A stretch of 64,000 bases of DNA. It comes from Thermoflavifilum sp. (GTDB taxonomy: Bacteria > Bacteroidota > Bacteroidia > Chitinophagales > Chitinophagaceae). The translations under genes and the position numbers were made by a program. This document shows, piece after piece, positions 56,124-64,000 of the stretch. The notes below the pieces were generated by a model. The model saw only the letters and a list, made by a program, of their open reading frames with translations, did no database searches and was not told the origin of the DNA. Numbering within the stretch: position 1 is the stretch's first letter; every line of letters begins with the position of its first letter. The stretch lies in assembly GCF_014961315.1 (NCBI RefSeq), contig NZ_CP063141.1:1364001-1428000 (forward strand). Direction: 5' to 3'.

Positions 56124-57074
56124 ATGAAAACGACGATGCAGCATCAGCGCCATACGATTTTCCTGGGCGAGGATAATAATATCGTCTTTAAGTTGATATG
56201 CATCAATCTGGTCATGTACTTGCTGCTCAATTTCATCCGGGTTATTTATTTCCTGTATGGGTTTTCTTACCGTGAGTTTTATGATCAAATCATGCCCTGG
56301 GTGGTGTTGCCTTCGTCGTGGCATGGCTTACTCACGCATCCCTGGACATTGCTTACCTTCATGTTTGTGCATTTGAGCTTCTGGCATATACTCAGCAATA
56401 TGTTATGGTTCTGGGTATTTGGCCGGTTATTGCAGGATTTTGCAGGTTATCAGAAAGTTGCGCCGGTATATGTATATGGAGGATTGGCTGGAGCTGCCCT
56501 GTTCATCTTGAGCTATCATGTTTTCCCGATATTTCAACCTGTTGCCGAACAGGCGACCGCTTTTGGGGCTTCGGCAAGTGTGATGGCCATTGCATTTGCC
56601 ACGACTTTGTTGATTCCCCGGTTTCGATTCTTTCCCATGCTTGCGGGTGGCATTCCTTTGTGGGTGGTAACGGTGATTTTTGTGTTGGTAGATCTGGCCA
56701 GTATTCCTCATGGTAATGCAGGCGGGCATATTGCCCATTTAGGCGGAGCCGCTTTTGGTGCGTTGTTTATGTGGCAATTGCAACGTGGGCACGATTGGTC
56801 AACAGGTATGCAGCGGATGTTTGTGTGGGTCAATGGCTGGTTTGATCCGGATCGTAAGCAAATGAAGCCACACCGGGATAAGAACGACAAGCAATCGGCT
56901 TATCGAACCCATAAATTTTATCGTTCTGAGGTGCAGCCTTTCAAAAAAACATCCCGGGTTAGTGAGAAAAGAATTGATGAAATTCTCGATAAGATTAATG
57001 AACAGGGTTTTCATTCCCTGACTCGTGAAGAAAGAGAGATCCTGAAAAGAGCCAGTCAGGAAGACATTCAGTAG
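56124..57074 (+). CDS. Rhomboid-family intramembrane serine protease, second copy
   Basis: Paralogue of 316 residues. Catalytic Ser in AFGASASVMAIA, catalytic His in GHIAHLGGAAFG; LTFMFVHLSFWHILSNMLWFWVFG is the helix 2 block. Unlike the first copy it has a basic C-terminal cytoplasmic tail of about 80 residues (PDRKQMKPHRDKNDKQS...) ending in the helical segment RIDEILDKINEQGFHSLTREE, the same kind of tail seen in many Bacteroidota rhomboids. The next gene starts 7 bases later, so they are likely one transcript. Confidence 0.92.
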   Translation: MKTTMQHQRHTIFLGEDNNIVFKLICINLVMYLLLNFIRVIYFLYGFSYREFYDQIMPWVVLPSSWHGLLTHPWTLLTFMFVHLSFWHILSNMLWFWVFGRLLQDFAGYQKVAPVYVYGGLAGAALFILSYHVFPIFQPVAEQATAFGASASVMAIAFATTLLIPRFRFFPMLAGGIPLWVVTVIFVLVDLASIPHGNAGGHIAHLGGAAFGALFMWQLQRGHDWSTGMQRMFVWVNGWFDPDRKQMKPHRDKNDKQSAYRTHKFYRSEVQPFKKTSRVSEKRIDEILDKINEQGFHSLTREEREILKRASQEDIQ

Positions 57075-57081
57075 CCCGCTC

Positions 57082-58230
57082 ATGCGTTTTGCCCCGTTTA
57101 CATGGTTGCGTTTTCTGTTTCATCTGTTGCTCGTAGGGTGCAGTTGTATCATGCTGTTGGCGGCATGGTCGCCCTATATGGATCCTGCACAATGGTGGCC
57201 GCTGGCTTTTCTGGGGCTTACGTTTCCGTTGTGGCTGTTGCTGGTCATCATCCTGTGGATACTGGCGCTGCTCTGGAAAAGCAAATGGATGGTGATTCCT
57301 ACACTGGCCTTAATCGGGAGCTGGAAAGCTATAGCGGCGACCATTGCTTTTCCGCCTCTGCGAAAGCCGGTAGAAGATATGGCCCAACCGGTTATCAAGC
57401 TGATGAGCTATAATGTGCATGGCTTCACACCCTACCACAATCAACCCGATCCACAGGGAAAGTACAGCCGGGCTATGTTACAGCTGATTGCTGATCAGCA
57501 ACCGGATGTGATATGCCTGCAAGAATTTTTTACCAGCGATAATCCCCGTTTAAAGAAAAAAGATTTTAAAACATATATTTCAGATAGCCTGGGTTATCCT
57601 TACCGATATTTCAGCAGTGATTTTAACCCATCGCACAGTACCAGCCATTCGGGAGTAATCATCTTTTCCCGCTGGCCTATTTGCCGGGCCGATAAGATTC
57701 CCATTATTCAGCACCCGCATGCGGAGAGCCTGATATACGCCGATTTGCGAATCGGCACAGACACGGTGCGCTTGTTTACCGTACACCTGCAATCCATTTA
57801 CCTGAATCAAAATGATTTGATACGAATTGAAGAGATGAAGCAGGGCAATGATACCGCCTGGCGAGCATCAAGACCCATCTGGAGCAAGCTAAAACGCGCA
57901 TTCATCCGGCGCAGTGAGGAAAGCAAACGCGTGAAACAGGCGCTGAATCAATCGCCCTATCCGGTTATATTATGCGGCGACTTCAACGATACTCCCGTAT
58001 CTTTTACGTATTTTACGCTGGTCCGCGGTATGCAGGATGGTTTTTTGAAATGTGGTTATGGATTAGGTGCAACCTATTACAGCATTTCACCTACCCTGCG
58101 TATCGATTATATCCTGGCAAGTAAACACTGGCGTTTTATGCGATTTATGCGTATCCCGGTACATCTTTCGGATCATTATCCCATTGTGGCCGAATTACAA
58201 CTTCGAACTCCATCATCTGTAAAACCCTGA
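57082..58230 (+). CDS. Endonuclease/exonuclease/phosphatase family protein, first copy
   Basis: Membrane-anchored EEP-fold hydrolase, 382 residues. Three N-terminal helices (about 5-90) precede the domain (about 105-380). Motifs: LMSYNVHGFTP, ICLQEFF with metal Glu, ILCGDFNDTPVS, and LSDHYPIVAE with catalytic His. Substrates of this family range from DNA to phospholipids and nucleotides; the anchored form suggests a periplasmic phosphodiesterase. Followed 4 bases later by a paralogue. Confidence 0.88.
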   Translation: MRFAPFTWLRFLFHLLLVGCSCIMLLAAWSPYMDPAQWWPLAFLGLTFPLWLLLVIILWILALLWKSKWMVIPTLALIGSWKAIAATIAFPPLRKPVEDMAQPVIKLMSYNVHGFTPYHNQPDPQGKYSRAMLQLIADQQPDVICLQEFFTSDNPRLKKKDFKTYISDSLGYPYRYFSSDFNPSHSTSHSGVIIFSRWPICRADKIPIIQHPHAESLIYADLRIGTDTVRLFTVHLQSIYLNQNDLIRIEEMKQGNDTAWRASRPIWSKLKRAFIRRSEESKRVKQALNQSPYPVILCGDFNDTPVSFTYFTLVRGMQDGFLKCGYGLGATYYSISPTLRIDYILASKHWRFMRFMRIPVHLSDHYPIVAELQLRTPSSVKP

Positions 58231-58234
58231 TCTA

Positions 58235-59338
58235 TTGTCGAAACGCATATTTCATATTGTGCTGCTGTGCTTTACCCTGCTGGTGTGGGCGGGATATGGA
58301 TGTGGTGCCCTGGTTACGTATCTGCCTTCGCCTGCGCCCTGGTGGCTGGATGTTGCCGGACTGGCCTTCCCGTATATGTTTTTTCTGATGTTGATCTGCA
58401 TCGTGATCTGGCTTACCAGACGCTGGCAGCTGGCACTGATCAGTGTATGCATACTCCTTTGCGGCTGGAAGGGTATTATCCATACCTGGGGCTGGCACTG
58501 GCGCAATGAAGCGGTGAGTGCCGAGGAGGGCTTTACGTTAATGAGCTTCAACGTGAATGATTTTAAATCCATGGCCAGCTCGTGGCCGCACTGGCGGGAA
58601 GATTTTGACCATATCCTGTATTTTCATAATGCTGATATCATCTGCCTGCAGGAATTCGCCACCACCGATCTGTACAGCCAGGATGAAAAAAACAATGTGC
58701 TGCATTATACCACCCTGCTCCAAAAACCTTATGCTTATTTCACCAACGATTTTCAATGGCACACCCCGTATGGCTACACCTGGTATTTTGGAAACATCAT
58801 CCTGTCGAAATTTCCATTTGTAGATACCGGAAAACTATTTTTAGACCATAGGCATCATATCAGCATGGCTTATGCCGATGTTCGGATCGGGACAGACACG
58901 GTGCGCATCATCACCACACATCTGCAATCATTCGGACTGGAAGAAGCCGAAGTGCAGGGCTTGAAAGACCCTAATCCAGAGGTTTCCAGGCGATTGTTCT
59001 ACAAGTTGCGCAAGGGCTATCAGTTAAGAGAGCATCAGGCTGTAATGGTGGCCAGGCTGGTCAGGGAAAGTCCACATCCGGTAATCGTATGCGGTGATCT
59101 GAATACGACACCTGTTTCGGCTACTTATTTCACCGTACGGGGACATCTGCATGATGCTTTTCTGAAGAAAGGAGCCGGGCTGGGACGCACTTATACGCGA
59201 TATGCGCCCACCTTGCGTATCGATTATATTTTTGTGGATCCGTGTCTGGAGGTGAAAGGCTTTGAGGTGCTGCATATTCGTGCATCCGATCATTATCCCG
59301 TTATGGCAGGTATCGATCAACGTTCCGATGGATCATGA
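58235..59338 (+). CDS. Endonuclease/exonuclease/phosphatase family protein, second copy
   Basis: Tandem paralogue, 367 residues from TTG. It shares the plan: three N-terminal helices then the EEP domain with LMSFNVNDFKS, ICLQEFATTD, VCGDLNTTPVSATYF and ASDHYPVMAG; the shared phrase RIGTDTVR...THLQS shows duplication. TTG at 58235 is required because no ATG precedes the first helix. cysS follows 36 bases on. Confidence 0.88.
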   Translation: MSKRIFHIVLLCFTLLVWAGYGCGALVTYLPSPAPWWLDVAGLAFPYMFFLMLICIVIWLTRRWQLALISVCILLCGWKGIIHTWGWHWRNEAVSAEEGFTLMSFNVNDFKSMASSWPHWREDFDHILYFHNADIICLQEFATTDLYSQDEKNNVLHYTTLLQKPYAYFTNDFQWHTPYGYTWYFGNIILSKFPFVDTGKLFLDHRHHISMAYADVRIGTDTVRIITTHLQSFGLEEAEVQGLKDPNPEVSRRLFYKLRKGYQLREHQAVMVARLVRESPHPVIVCGDLNTTPVSATYFTVRGHLHDAFLKKGAGLGRTYTRYAPTLRIDYIFVDPCLEVKGFEVLHIRASDHYPVMAGIDQRSDGS

Positions 59339-59374
59339 GAAAATTCCGATTTTTGCGGCTCAGCATTCAGGACG

Positions 59375-60880
59375 ATGTCAATATTAACGATTTATAACTC
59401 ATTAACCCGCCAGAAAGAAGCGTTTCAACCCCTGCATCCACCGCATGTGGGGCTTTATGTTTGTGGACCTACGGTATCGGGTGAATCGCATCTGGGCCAT
59501 GCCCGGCCCTATATCACCTTTGATGTGGTATATCGTTATCTGCGTCATCTGGGTTACCAGGTGCGCTATGTGCGCAACATTACAGATGCCGGACATTTTG
59601 AAGAAGAAGGACGCGAGGCGGAAGATAAGATTGCTCGGGGTGCCGTGCTGGAAAAGCTTGAGCCCATGGAACTGGTGCAGAAATACACCCGCCTGTTTCA
59701 CTGGGGCATGCAACAATTTAATTGCCTGGATCCGAATATCGAGCCCACCGCTACAGGACACATCATTGAACAGATCAGCATGATTGAAGATATCTTATCC
59801 AAAGGATATGCGTATGTGGTGAATGGCTCTGTTTATTTCGACGTGGTCAAATATGCCGCGCATTACCCTTACGGGCAGCTCAGTGGCCGGGTACTCGACG
59901 AACTGCTGGCCACCACGCGGGAGCTGGAAGGGCAGGACGAGAAACGGCATAAAGCCGACTTTGCTTTATGGAAAAAAGCTCCACCCCAGCATATCATGCG
60001 ATGGAAAAGCCCATGGGGAGAGGGTTTCCCGGGCTGGCATATCGAGTGTTCGGCCATGAGCACCAAATACCTGGGTCATCCGTTCGATATCCATGGGGGT
60101 GGGATGGATTTGTTGTTTCCGCATCATGAATGTGAAATCGCCCAATCGACCATAGCCTATGGCGAGCCCCCTGTGCGCTACTGGATGCATAACAACATGA
60201 TTACCATCAACGGGCGGAAAATGGGCAAGAGCTACAACAATGTCATTAAGCTCACGGAGCTGTTTAGCGGTCAGCATCCCTTGCTCGAGCAGCCTTACCA
60301 TCCCATGGTGGTGCGTTTTTATATTTTGCAAACCCATTACCGCAGCACACTCGACTTTTCAAACGAGGCCCTGCAAGCTGCCGAGCGAGGCTTGCAACGC
60401 CTCTGGGAGGCTTATGAAATGCTGGAAAAGTTGCATGGAAGCCCATCCGATGGCAATCCATCCACAACGACCGAACAATCGGAGACGGAAATGCGCATTC
60501 GCGAGCTCTGTGCTGATTTCCGCGAGGCCATGAATGATGATTTCAATACGGCTCGCGTGCTGGCCAATATGTTTGAGCTGGTACCCATCATCAATGCAGC
60601 AGGCCACCAGCAGTTAGGGGAACCCCTGCAACCGAGCGTTGTAGAGCTGTTGTACAACAGTTTTTCGCTTTACCTGAAAGATATTTTAGGGTTGCAGCCC
60701 ATAAAAAAGCACGATAGTAAGCTGGTAGAGGCTTTGTTGGATTTGCTGATTGAAATTCGCCGGGAAGCCAGGCTACGGAAAGATTATGCAACGTCCGACC
60801 GTATTCGCCAGCAATTGCTTCAAATCGGTATCCAGCTTAAAGACGAAAAAGATGGCTCGGTGAGTTATACCTTTCAATAA
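59375..60880 (+). CDS. cysS: Cysteinyl-tRNA synthetase
   Basis: Class I synthetase, 501 residues. HIGH box HLGHARP near residue 40, zinc-site residues in YVCGPTV, and [28 protein letters not shown], with the KMSKS box as RKMGKSYNN. The anticodon-binding C-terminus spans about 390-501. KMGKS in place of KMSKS is common in Bacteroidota CysS. Not in an operon with other synthetases. Confidence 0.95.
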   Translation: MSILTIYNSLTRQKEAFQPLHPPHVGLYVCGPTVSGESHLGHARPYITFDVVYRYLRHLGYQVRYVRNITDAGHFEEEGREAEDKIARGAVLEKLEPMELVQKYTRLFHWGMQQFNCLDPNIEPTATGHIIEQISMIEDILSKGYAYVVNGSVYFDVVKYAAHYPYGQLSGRVLDELLATTRELEGQDEKRHKADFALWKKAPPQHIMRWKSPWGEGFPGWHIECSAMSTKYLGHPFDIHGGGMDLLFPHHECEIAQSTIAYGEPPVRYWMHNNMITINGRKMGKSYNNVIKLTELFSGQHPLLEQPYHPMVVRFYILQTHYRSTLDFSNEALQAAERGLQRLWEAYEMLEKLHGSPSDGNPSTTTEQSETEMRIRELCADFREAMNDDFNTARVLANMFELVPIINAAGHQQLGEPLQPSVVELLYNSFSLYLKDILGLQPIKKHDSKLVEALLDLLIEIRREARLRKDYATSDRIRQQLLQIGIQLKDEKDGSVSYTFQ

Positions 60881-60908
60881 CAATTCCTGAAACCGTGATT
60901 CTTATTAC

Positions 60909-61940
60909 ATGAACCAGCTATTTTTTACATCCAACTGGAGGGTAGGTTCTACATACCGGATCTGTATAGGCATCGTGCTGAGCATGCTGTCTTTGCAGGC
61001 CTGTCATCCTCATCATTCCGGTTCTACATCCGAATCTCGGACACCGTTGATCAATCCGGCCATTTCAGTTCCCGCCTTTCAGGCCGATTCTGCTTATGCT
61101 TATGTAGCCAGGCAGGTAGCTTTCGGGCCGCGTATTCCTGGTACTGCCGCCCATGAAGCCTGTGGTACCTGGCTGGTGAGCCTCCTGAAAAACTGGGCCG
61201 ATACGGTGTATGTACAGCGTACCACGCTCACCACCTGGAATCACCGGCAGGTGCCCTGTGAAAACATCATAGCCAGCTTTAATCCTGCTGCCCGGGAACG
61301 TTTGCTGGTTCTGGCCCACTGGGATACCCGCCCCTGGGCGGATGAGGACCCAAACCCCGCCAATCGGAAAAAAACATTCGAAGGTGCCGATGATGGAGCC
61401 AGCGGTGTGGGCGTACTGCTGGAAACAGCTCGACAGCTACATCTTCGTAAACCCGATATTGGAATTGATCTCTTGTTTACCGATGTTGAGGATTATGGTA
61501 ACGACAGCGTGGCTCATAGCTTTTGCCTGGGCACCCAGTACTGGGCTCAGCATCCGCATGTGGCGGGATATACAGCCGATTATGGCATCCTGCTGGATAT
61601 GGTGGGTGGGAAAAACGCCCATTTCTATCGAGAAGGTCAATCGCAGCAATTTGCAGGCCCACAACAAGACCTGTTCTGGAATCTGGCCAATGCGCTGGGA
61701 TATTCCGACTATTTCCGATATGATCAAATTCATGTAACCATTGAAGACGACCATCAGTACGTGAGCCAGATGGCACATATCCCCTGCTTCGACGTCATCC
61801 AGCTGCGCGATAATCCCAAAAATCCTTTCCCGCCTTACTGGCATACGCTGGCCGACAACATGGACAATATTGATGCCCGCACCTTGAAGGCCGTGGGGCA
61901 AACCCTGTTGCAGGTGATTTATACTCATCCGGCCTATTAG
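60909..61940 (+). CDS. M28-family zinc peptidase / glutaminyl cyclase-like lipoprotein
   Basis: Predicted lipoprotein (lipobox LQAC, Cys about 32), 343 residues. Zinc-binding motifs of the M28/QC fold: LAHWDTRPWADED, GADDGASGVGVLLE, and DVEDYGND (FTDVEDYG), then a late His in IPCFDVIQ region and PYWHTLADN. The WDTR form with Trp is typical of glutaminyl-peptide cyclotransferase-like members, which make N-terminal pyroglutamate; aminopeptidase is the alternative. The 3' end overlaps mgsA by 4 bases, tail-to-tail. Confidence 0.88.
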   Translation: MNQLFFTSNWRVGSTYRICIGIVLSMLSLQACHPHHSGSTSESRTPLINPAISVPAFQADSAYAYVARQVAFGPRIPGTAAHEACGTWLVSLLKNWADTVYVQRTTLTTWNHRQVPCENIIASFNPAARERLLVLAHWDTRPWADEDPNPANRKKTFEGADDGASGVGVLLETARQLHLRKPDIGIDLLFTDVEDYGNDSVAHSFCLGTQYWAQHPHVAGYTADYGILLDMVGGKNAHFYREGQSQQFAGPQQDLFWNLANALGYSDYFRYDQIHVTIEDDHQYVSQMAHIPCFDVIQLRDNPKNPFPPYWHTLADNMDNIDARTLKAVGQTLLQVIYTHPAY

Positions 61941-62401
61941 AGTGGCCTGTGTAGATACATGTTGTAATCAGGCAAAATGGCCTGGTATTCCTGATTCATC
62001 AAGGGGGAAGTCATCAGAAAATCGGCTGTGGCCCGATCACAGGCGATTGGGATGTTCCATACTACGGCCAGGCGCAGCAGGGCTTTAATATCGGGATCAT
62101 GAGGCTGTGCTTCCATAGGATCCCAGAAAAAAATCATCACATCCACCTTGCCTTCGGCTATGCGGGCACCAATTTGCTGGTCACCGCCCAGCGGGCCACT
62201 GAGCATTTTTTTGATGGGCACATCCAGTGCGTCTTCCAGCAATTTGCCGGTGGTGCCGGTGGCCAGCAGTTCATGACGGGCCAGCGCTGCCTTGTTGTAC
62301 ACCGCCCATTCGATGAGCTCAGCTTTTTTATGGTCATGAGCAATCAGGGCAATACGTTTCCGCGCCTGAAGCACCCGAAAGGAAGGATGAGGTCCGTTCA
62401 T
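61937..62401 (-). CDS. mgsA: Methylglyoxal synthase
   Basis: Converts dihydroxyacetone phosphate to methylglyoxal plus phosphate, a bypass of lower glycolysis. 154 residues. Motifs: IALIAHDHKKAELIEW, LLATGTTG with the phosphate loop, SGPLGGDQQIGARIAEG containing the catalytic Asp, and FFWDPMEAQPHDPDIKALLR. Convergent with the M28 gene, divergent from nfu. Note that this fold is also the missing C-terminal domain of the CarB at 41893, but the gene is independent. Confidence 0.94.
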   Translation of the reverse strand: MNGPHPSFRVLQARKRIALIAHDHKKAELIEWAVYNKAALARHELLATGTTGKLLEDALDVPIKKMLSGPLGGDQQIGARIAEGKVDVMIFFWDPMEAQPHDPDIKALLRLAVVWNIPIACDRATADFLMTSPLMNQEYQAILPDYNMYLHRPL

Positions 62402-62508
62402 ATACCAGATGTTTAAAAACCATTGCAGGATATGCCAAAGGTAGTGGAGGGTAAGCGAAACTGACGGAAAAAGGAGACTAAAATTCCCCTTAAGCCGGCC
62501 AAATTAAT

Positions 62509-62516
62509 TAATTTTG
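62509..62516 (+). promoter_or_regulatory. -7 promoter element TAATTTTG of nfu
   Basis: Exact TAnnTTTG 21 bases before ATG 62538; it overlaps the alternative TTG at 62514, excluding that start. Confidence 0.5.
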
Positions 62517-62537
62517 TTTCAAATAATACCCCTGGAA

Positions 62538-63125
62538 ATGATTAAAACCGGCAATCCCACCATCAGTATATACACGGAAATGACGCCCAATCCGGAGACC
62601 ATGAAATTTGTGGTCAATCGGTTGCTGTATCCGGGCAAAAGCATTGAATTTACAGATGAGGCATCTGCACGTCCTTCGCCGCTTGCCACCGAATTGTTCA
62701 GCTTCCCTTTCATCAAGGGCGTGTTTATCATGAGCAACTTTGTAACCCTTACCAAAGTGCCCGACGTGCAATGGGACGATGTAATCCCCACCCTGAAAGC
62801 TTTTCTAAAATCTTATCTGGAAGAAGGCAGGCCGGTAATCCTTGAAGAAGAATTGCAACAACAAACCGATTCTTCCATTTCCGAGGATGACCCCGAAGTG
62901 GTGAAAAAAATCAAGGAATTGCTGGAAAATTATGTGAAGCCCGCCGTGGAGATGGATGGTGGAGCCATTCAGTTTAAACATTATGAAAAAGGTAAACTCA
63001 CCCTGATTTTGCAGGGTGCCTGCTCGGGTTGTCCCTCGTCGATGATTACCCTGAAAGCCGGCATTGAAGGCATGATGAAGCGATTGGTACCCGAAGTAAA
63101 AGAAGTTGTTGCCGAGCCGAGATAA
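62538..63125 (+). CDS. NifU-family iron-sulfur cluster carrier (Nfu)
   Basis: Fe-S scaffold/carrier protein, 195 residues. N-terminal Nfu domain (about 1-90) with TPNPETMKFVVN and FIKGVFIMSNFVTLTK, an acidic linker, then the NifU C-terminal domain (about 115-190) with VEMDGGAIQF and the cluster Cys pair CSGCPSS. This matches Nfu-type proteins with an N-terminal scaffold domain found in mitochondria and Bacteroidota, which pass 4Fe-4S clusters to client enzymes. A rho-independent terminator follows. Confidence 0.93.
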   Translation: MIKTGNPTISIYTEMTPNPETMKFVVNRLLYPGKSIEFTDEASARPSPLATELFSFPFIKGVFIMSNFVTLTKVPDVQWDDVIPTLKAFLKSYLEEGRPVILEEELQQQTDSSISEDDPEVVKKIKELLENYVKPAVEMDGGAIQFKHYEKGKLTLILQGACSGCPSSMITLKAGIEGMMKRLVPEVKEVVAEPR

Positions 63126-63151
63126 AAACAAACCGATTCACCTATAGCATG

Positions 63152-63183
63152 GCGGATATCGTAAAGGTTATCCGCTATTTTTG
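63152..63183 (+). terminator. Intrinsic terminator of nfu, shared with pnuC promoter
   Basis: GCGGATA (63152-63158) and TATCCGC (63169-63175) form a 7 bp stem with a 10-base loop, followed by TATTTTTGTTTG. The T-rich tail is at the same time the exact -7 box of pnuC. Confidence 0.6.
63176..63183 (+). promoter_or_regulatory. -7 promoter element TATTTTTG of pnuC
   Basis: Exact TAnnTTTG 11 bases before the pnuC ATG, embedded in the terminator tail of nfu. Confidence 0.5.
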
Positions 63184-63194
63184 TTTGTGTATAT

Positions 63195-63863
63195 ATGAAC
63201 CTGCAGGTCATGCATATTGAAACGTTTTTCATACATATCTGGCAACAGTTGTCGTGGCAGGAATGGATTGCAGTGATTTTTGCGATCATCAGCGTGCTAT
63301 GTGCAAGGGCCAACAGCATCTGGGTATATCCCACCGGCATTGTAGGTATCTTGTTCAGTATTTCTCTTTTTGTGGAAGAACGGAATAAACTTTATCCGGA
63401 TGCAGCATTAAACCTGTATTATCTGGTGATGAGCATCTACGGCTGGTATATGTGGTCGAGAAAGGATGCCGATCAAAAGCCGCAGGAGCCCATCAGCTGG
63501 GCATCACGTAAGGAATATGTATTTGCCATTGCCCTCTTCGTCGTGTTATGGGCCGGGCTGTATTTCTGGTTGAAACATTATCGAATCAATAATGTTCCCG
63601 GATTGGATTCGTTTTCTTCTGCCATGGCTGCTACGGGAATGTGGTTGCTGGCCAGAAGAAAAATTGAAAACTGGCTTGCCCTGCTGGTAGCCGATGCAGT
63701 GGATATTCCCATGTTTTATATTAAGAAATTGTATTTGTTCTGCGGATTGAATATTTTTTATGTGATTATCGCCTGGCTTGGTTTTCTTGCCTGGAAAAAG
63801 ATCTACCACAAGCAAATGATTGTAGCAACTTCAGATTTTCTTCAACATGCTGAGCAAATTTAG
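63195..63863 (+). CDS. pnuC: Nicotinamide riboside transporter PnuC-type
   Basis: Inner-membrane transporter of the SWEET-like PnuC family, 222 residues, about seven helices. The Trp-rich family patterns ARANSIWVYPTGIVG, YLVMSIYGWYMW and MAATGMWLLARRKIENW are present, and DAVDIPMFYIKKLYLFCGL matches the conserved late helix. It imports nicotinamide riboside for NAD synthesis; family members may instead carry thiamine (PnuT) or riboflavin, usually with a riboswitch, and none is visible here. ATG 63210 is a possible later start. Confidence 0.9.
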   Translation: MNLQVMHIETFFIHIWQQLSWQEWIAVIFAIISVLCARANSIWVYPTGIVGILFSISLFVEERNKLYPDAALNLYYLVMSIYGWYMWSRKDADQKPQEPISWASRKEYVFAIALFVVLWAGLYFWLKHYRINNVPGLDSFSSAMAATGMWLLARRKIENWLALLVADAVDIPMFYIKKLYLFCGLNIFYVIIAWLGFLAWKKIYHKQMIVATSDFLQHAEQI

Positions 63864-63886
63864 CCATAGGCCTTAATACCAGAGCC

Positions 63887-64000
63887 ATGAAAATATTGAT
63901 TGTCGAAGATGAAAAAGCGCTACAGCAAAGTATGATGCAATACTTGACTGCTGCGGGTTTTCAGTGTGAATCGGCATGTAATTTTCGCCAGGCGCTCCAT
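63887..64000 (+). CDS. Response regulator receiver domain (3' end outside window)
   Basis: The first 38 codons of a two-component response regulator: MKILIVEDEKALQQSMMQYL has the acidic pair Glu-Asp of the receiver domain's first strand, followed by AGFQCESACNFRQAL. The phosphorylated Asp and any output domain lie beyond the window. It begins 23 bases after pnuC with no terminator in between. Confidence 0.85.
   Translation, partial: MKILIVEDEKALQQSMMQYLTAAGFQCESACNFRQALH

Overview
The window is a piece of a Bacteroidota chromosome, most likely from the Chitinophagaceae. The evidence is a SusC/SusD pair, TonB receptors with CarboxypepD_reg-like N-termini, Bacteroidota gene neighbours (lptB beside a GH3-type synthetase, paired rhomboids followed by EEP proteins, BatD/BatE), a CarB without the C-terminal allosteric domain, and many start codons preceded at short distance by the Bacteroidota -7 element TAnnTTTG. 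I found no phage, IS, integron or CRISPR.

Region by region. 1-2077 is an unusually AT-rich P-type cation ATPase that runs off the left edge. 2215-7496 holds a gluconokinase-type sugar kinase, a CDF metal exporter, an unrecognised small membrane protein and a TonB receptor. 7507-8484 is the strangest part: one promoter-like element, then eleven tandem 79-81 bp units each containing pieces of a tRNA-Gly gene, then one intact tRNA-Gly(CCC). 8644-12245 holds an SDR, a BatD gene broken by a one-base frameshift, and a BatE-like TPR/SH3 protein.

12492-25033 is a pectin utilisation locus: susC, susD, a surface lipoprotein, PL1 pectate lyase, SGNH esterase, two pectin methylesterases and a GH43, all on + and preceded by a perfect 16 bp LacI-type palindrome. 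31077-25051 on the minus strand is a complete carotenoid operon in the order CarH-like B12 regulator, ECF sigma factor, crtI, crtB, idi, crtZ, crtY. It predicts zeaxanthin made from isoprenoid precursors under possible light control.

31207-64000 is mostly housekeeping: GDP-fucose synthesis (gmd, fcl), uvrA, a sigma factor, rlmN, two pseudouridine synthases, peroxiredoxin, a WYL regulator, carB, lspA, csaA, sucD, fabG, a GH3 protein, lptB, metF, an outer-membrane barrel, a TlpA-like oxidoreductase, rlmD, two rhomboids, two EEP proteins, cysS, an M28 peptidase, mgsA, an Nfu protein, pnuC and the start of a response regulator.

The most unusual signals are the tRNA-Gly-derived tandem array, the 12 bp dyad inside the CarH/sigma carotenoid operon, the operator-like palindrome before the pectin locus, and promoter elements so close to rlmN and the CarH-like gene that leaderless mRNAs are implied.
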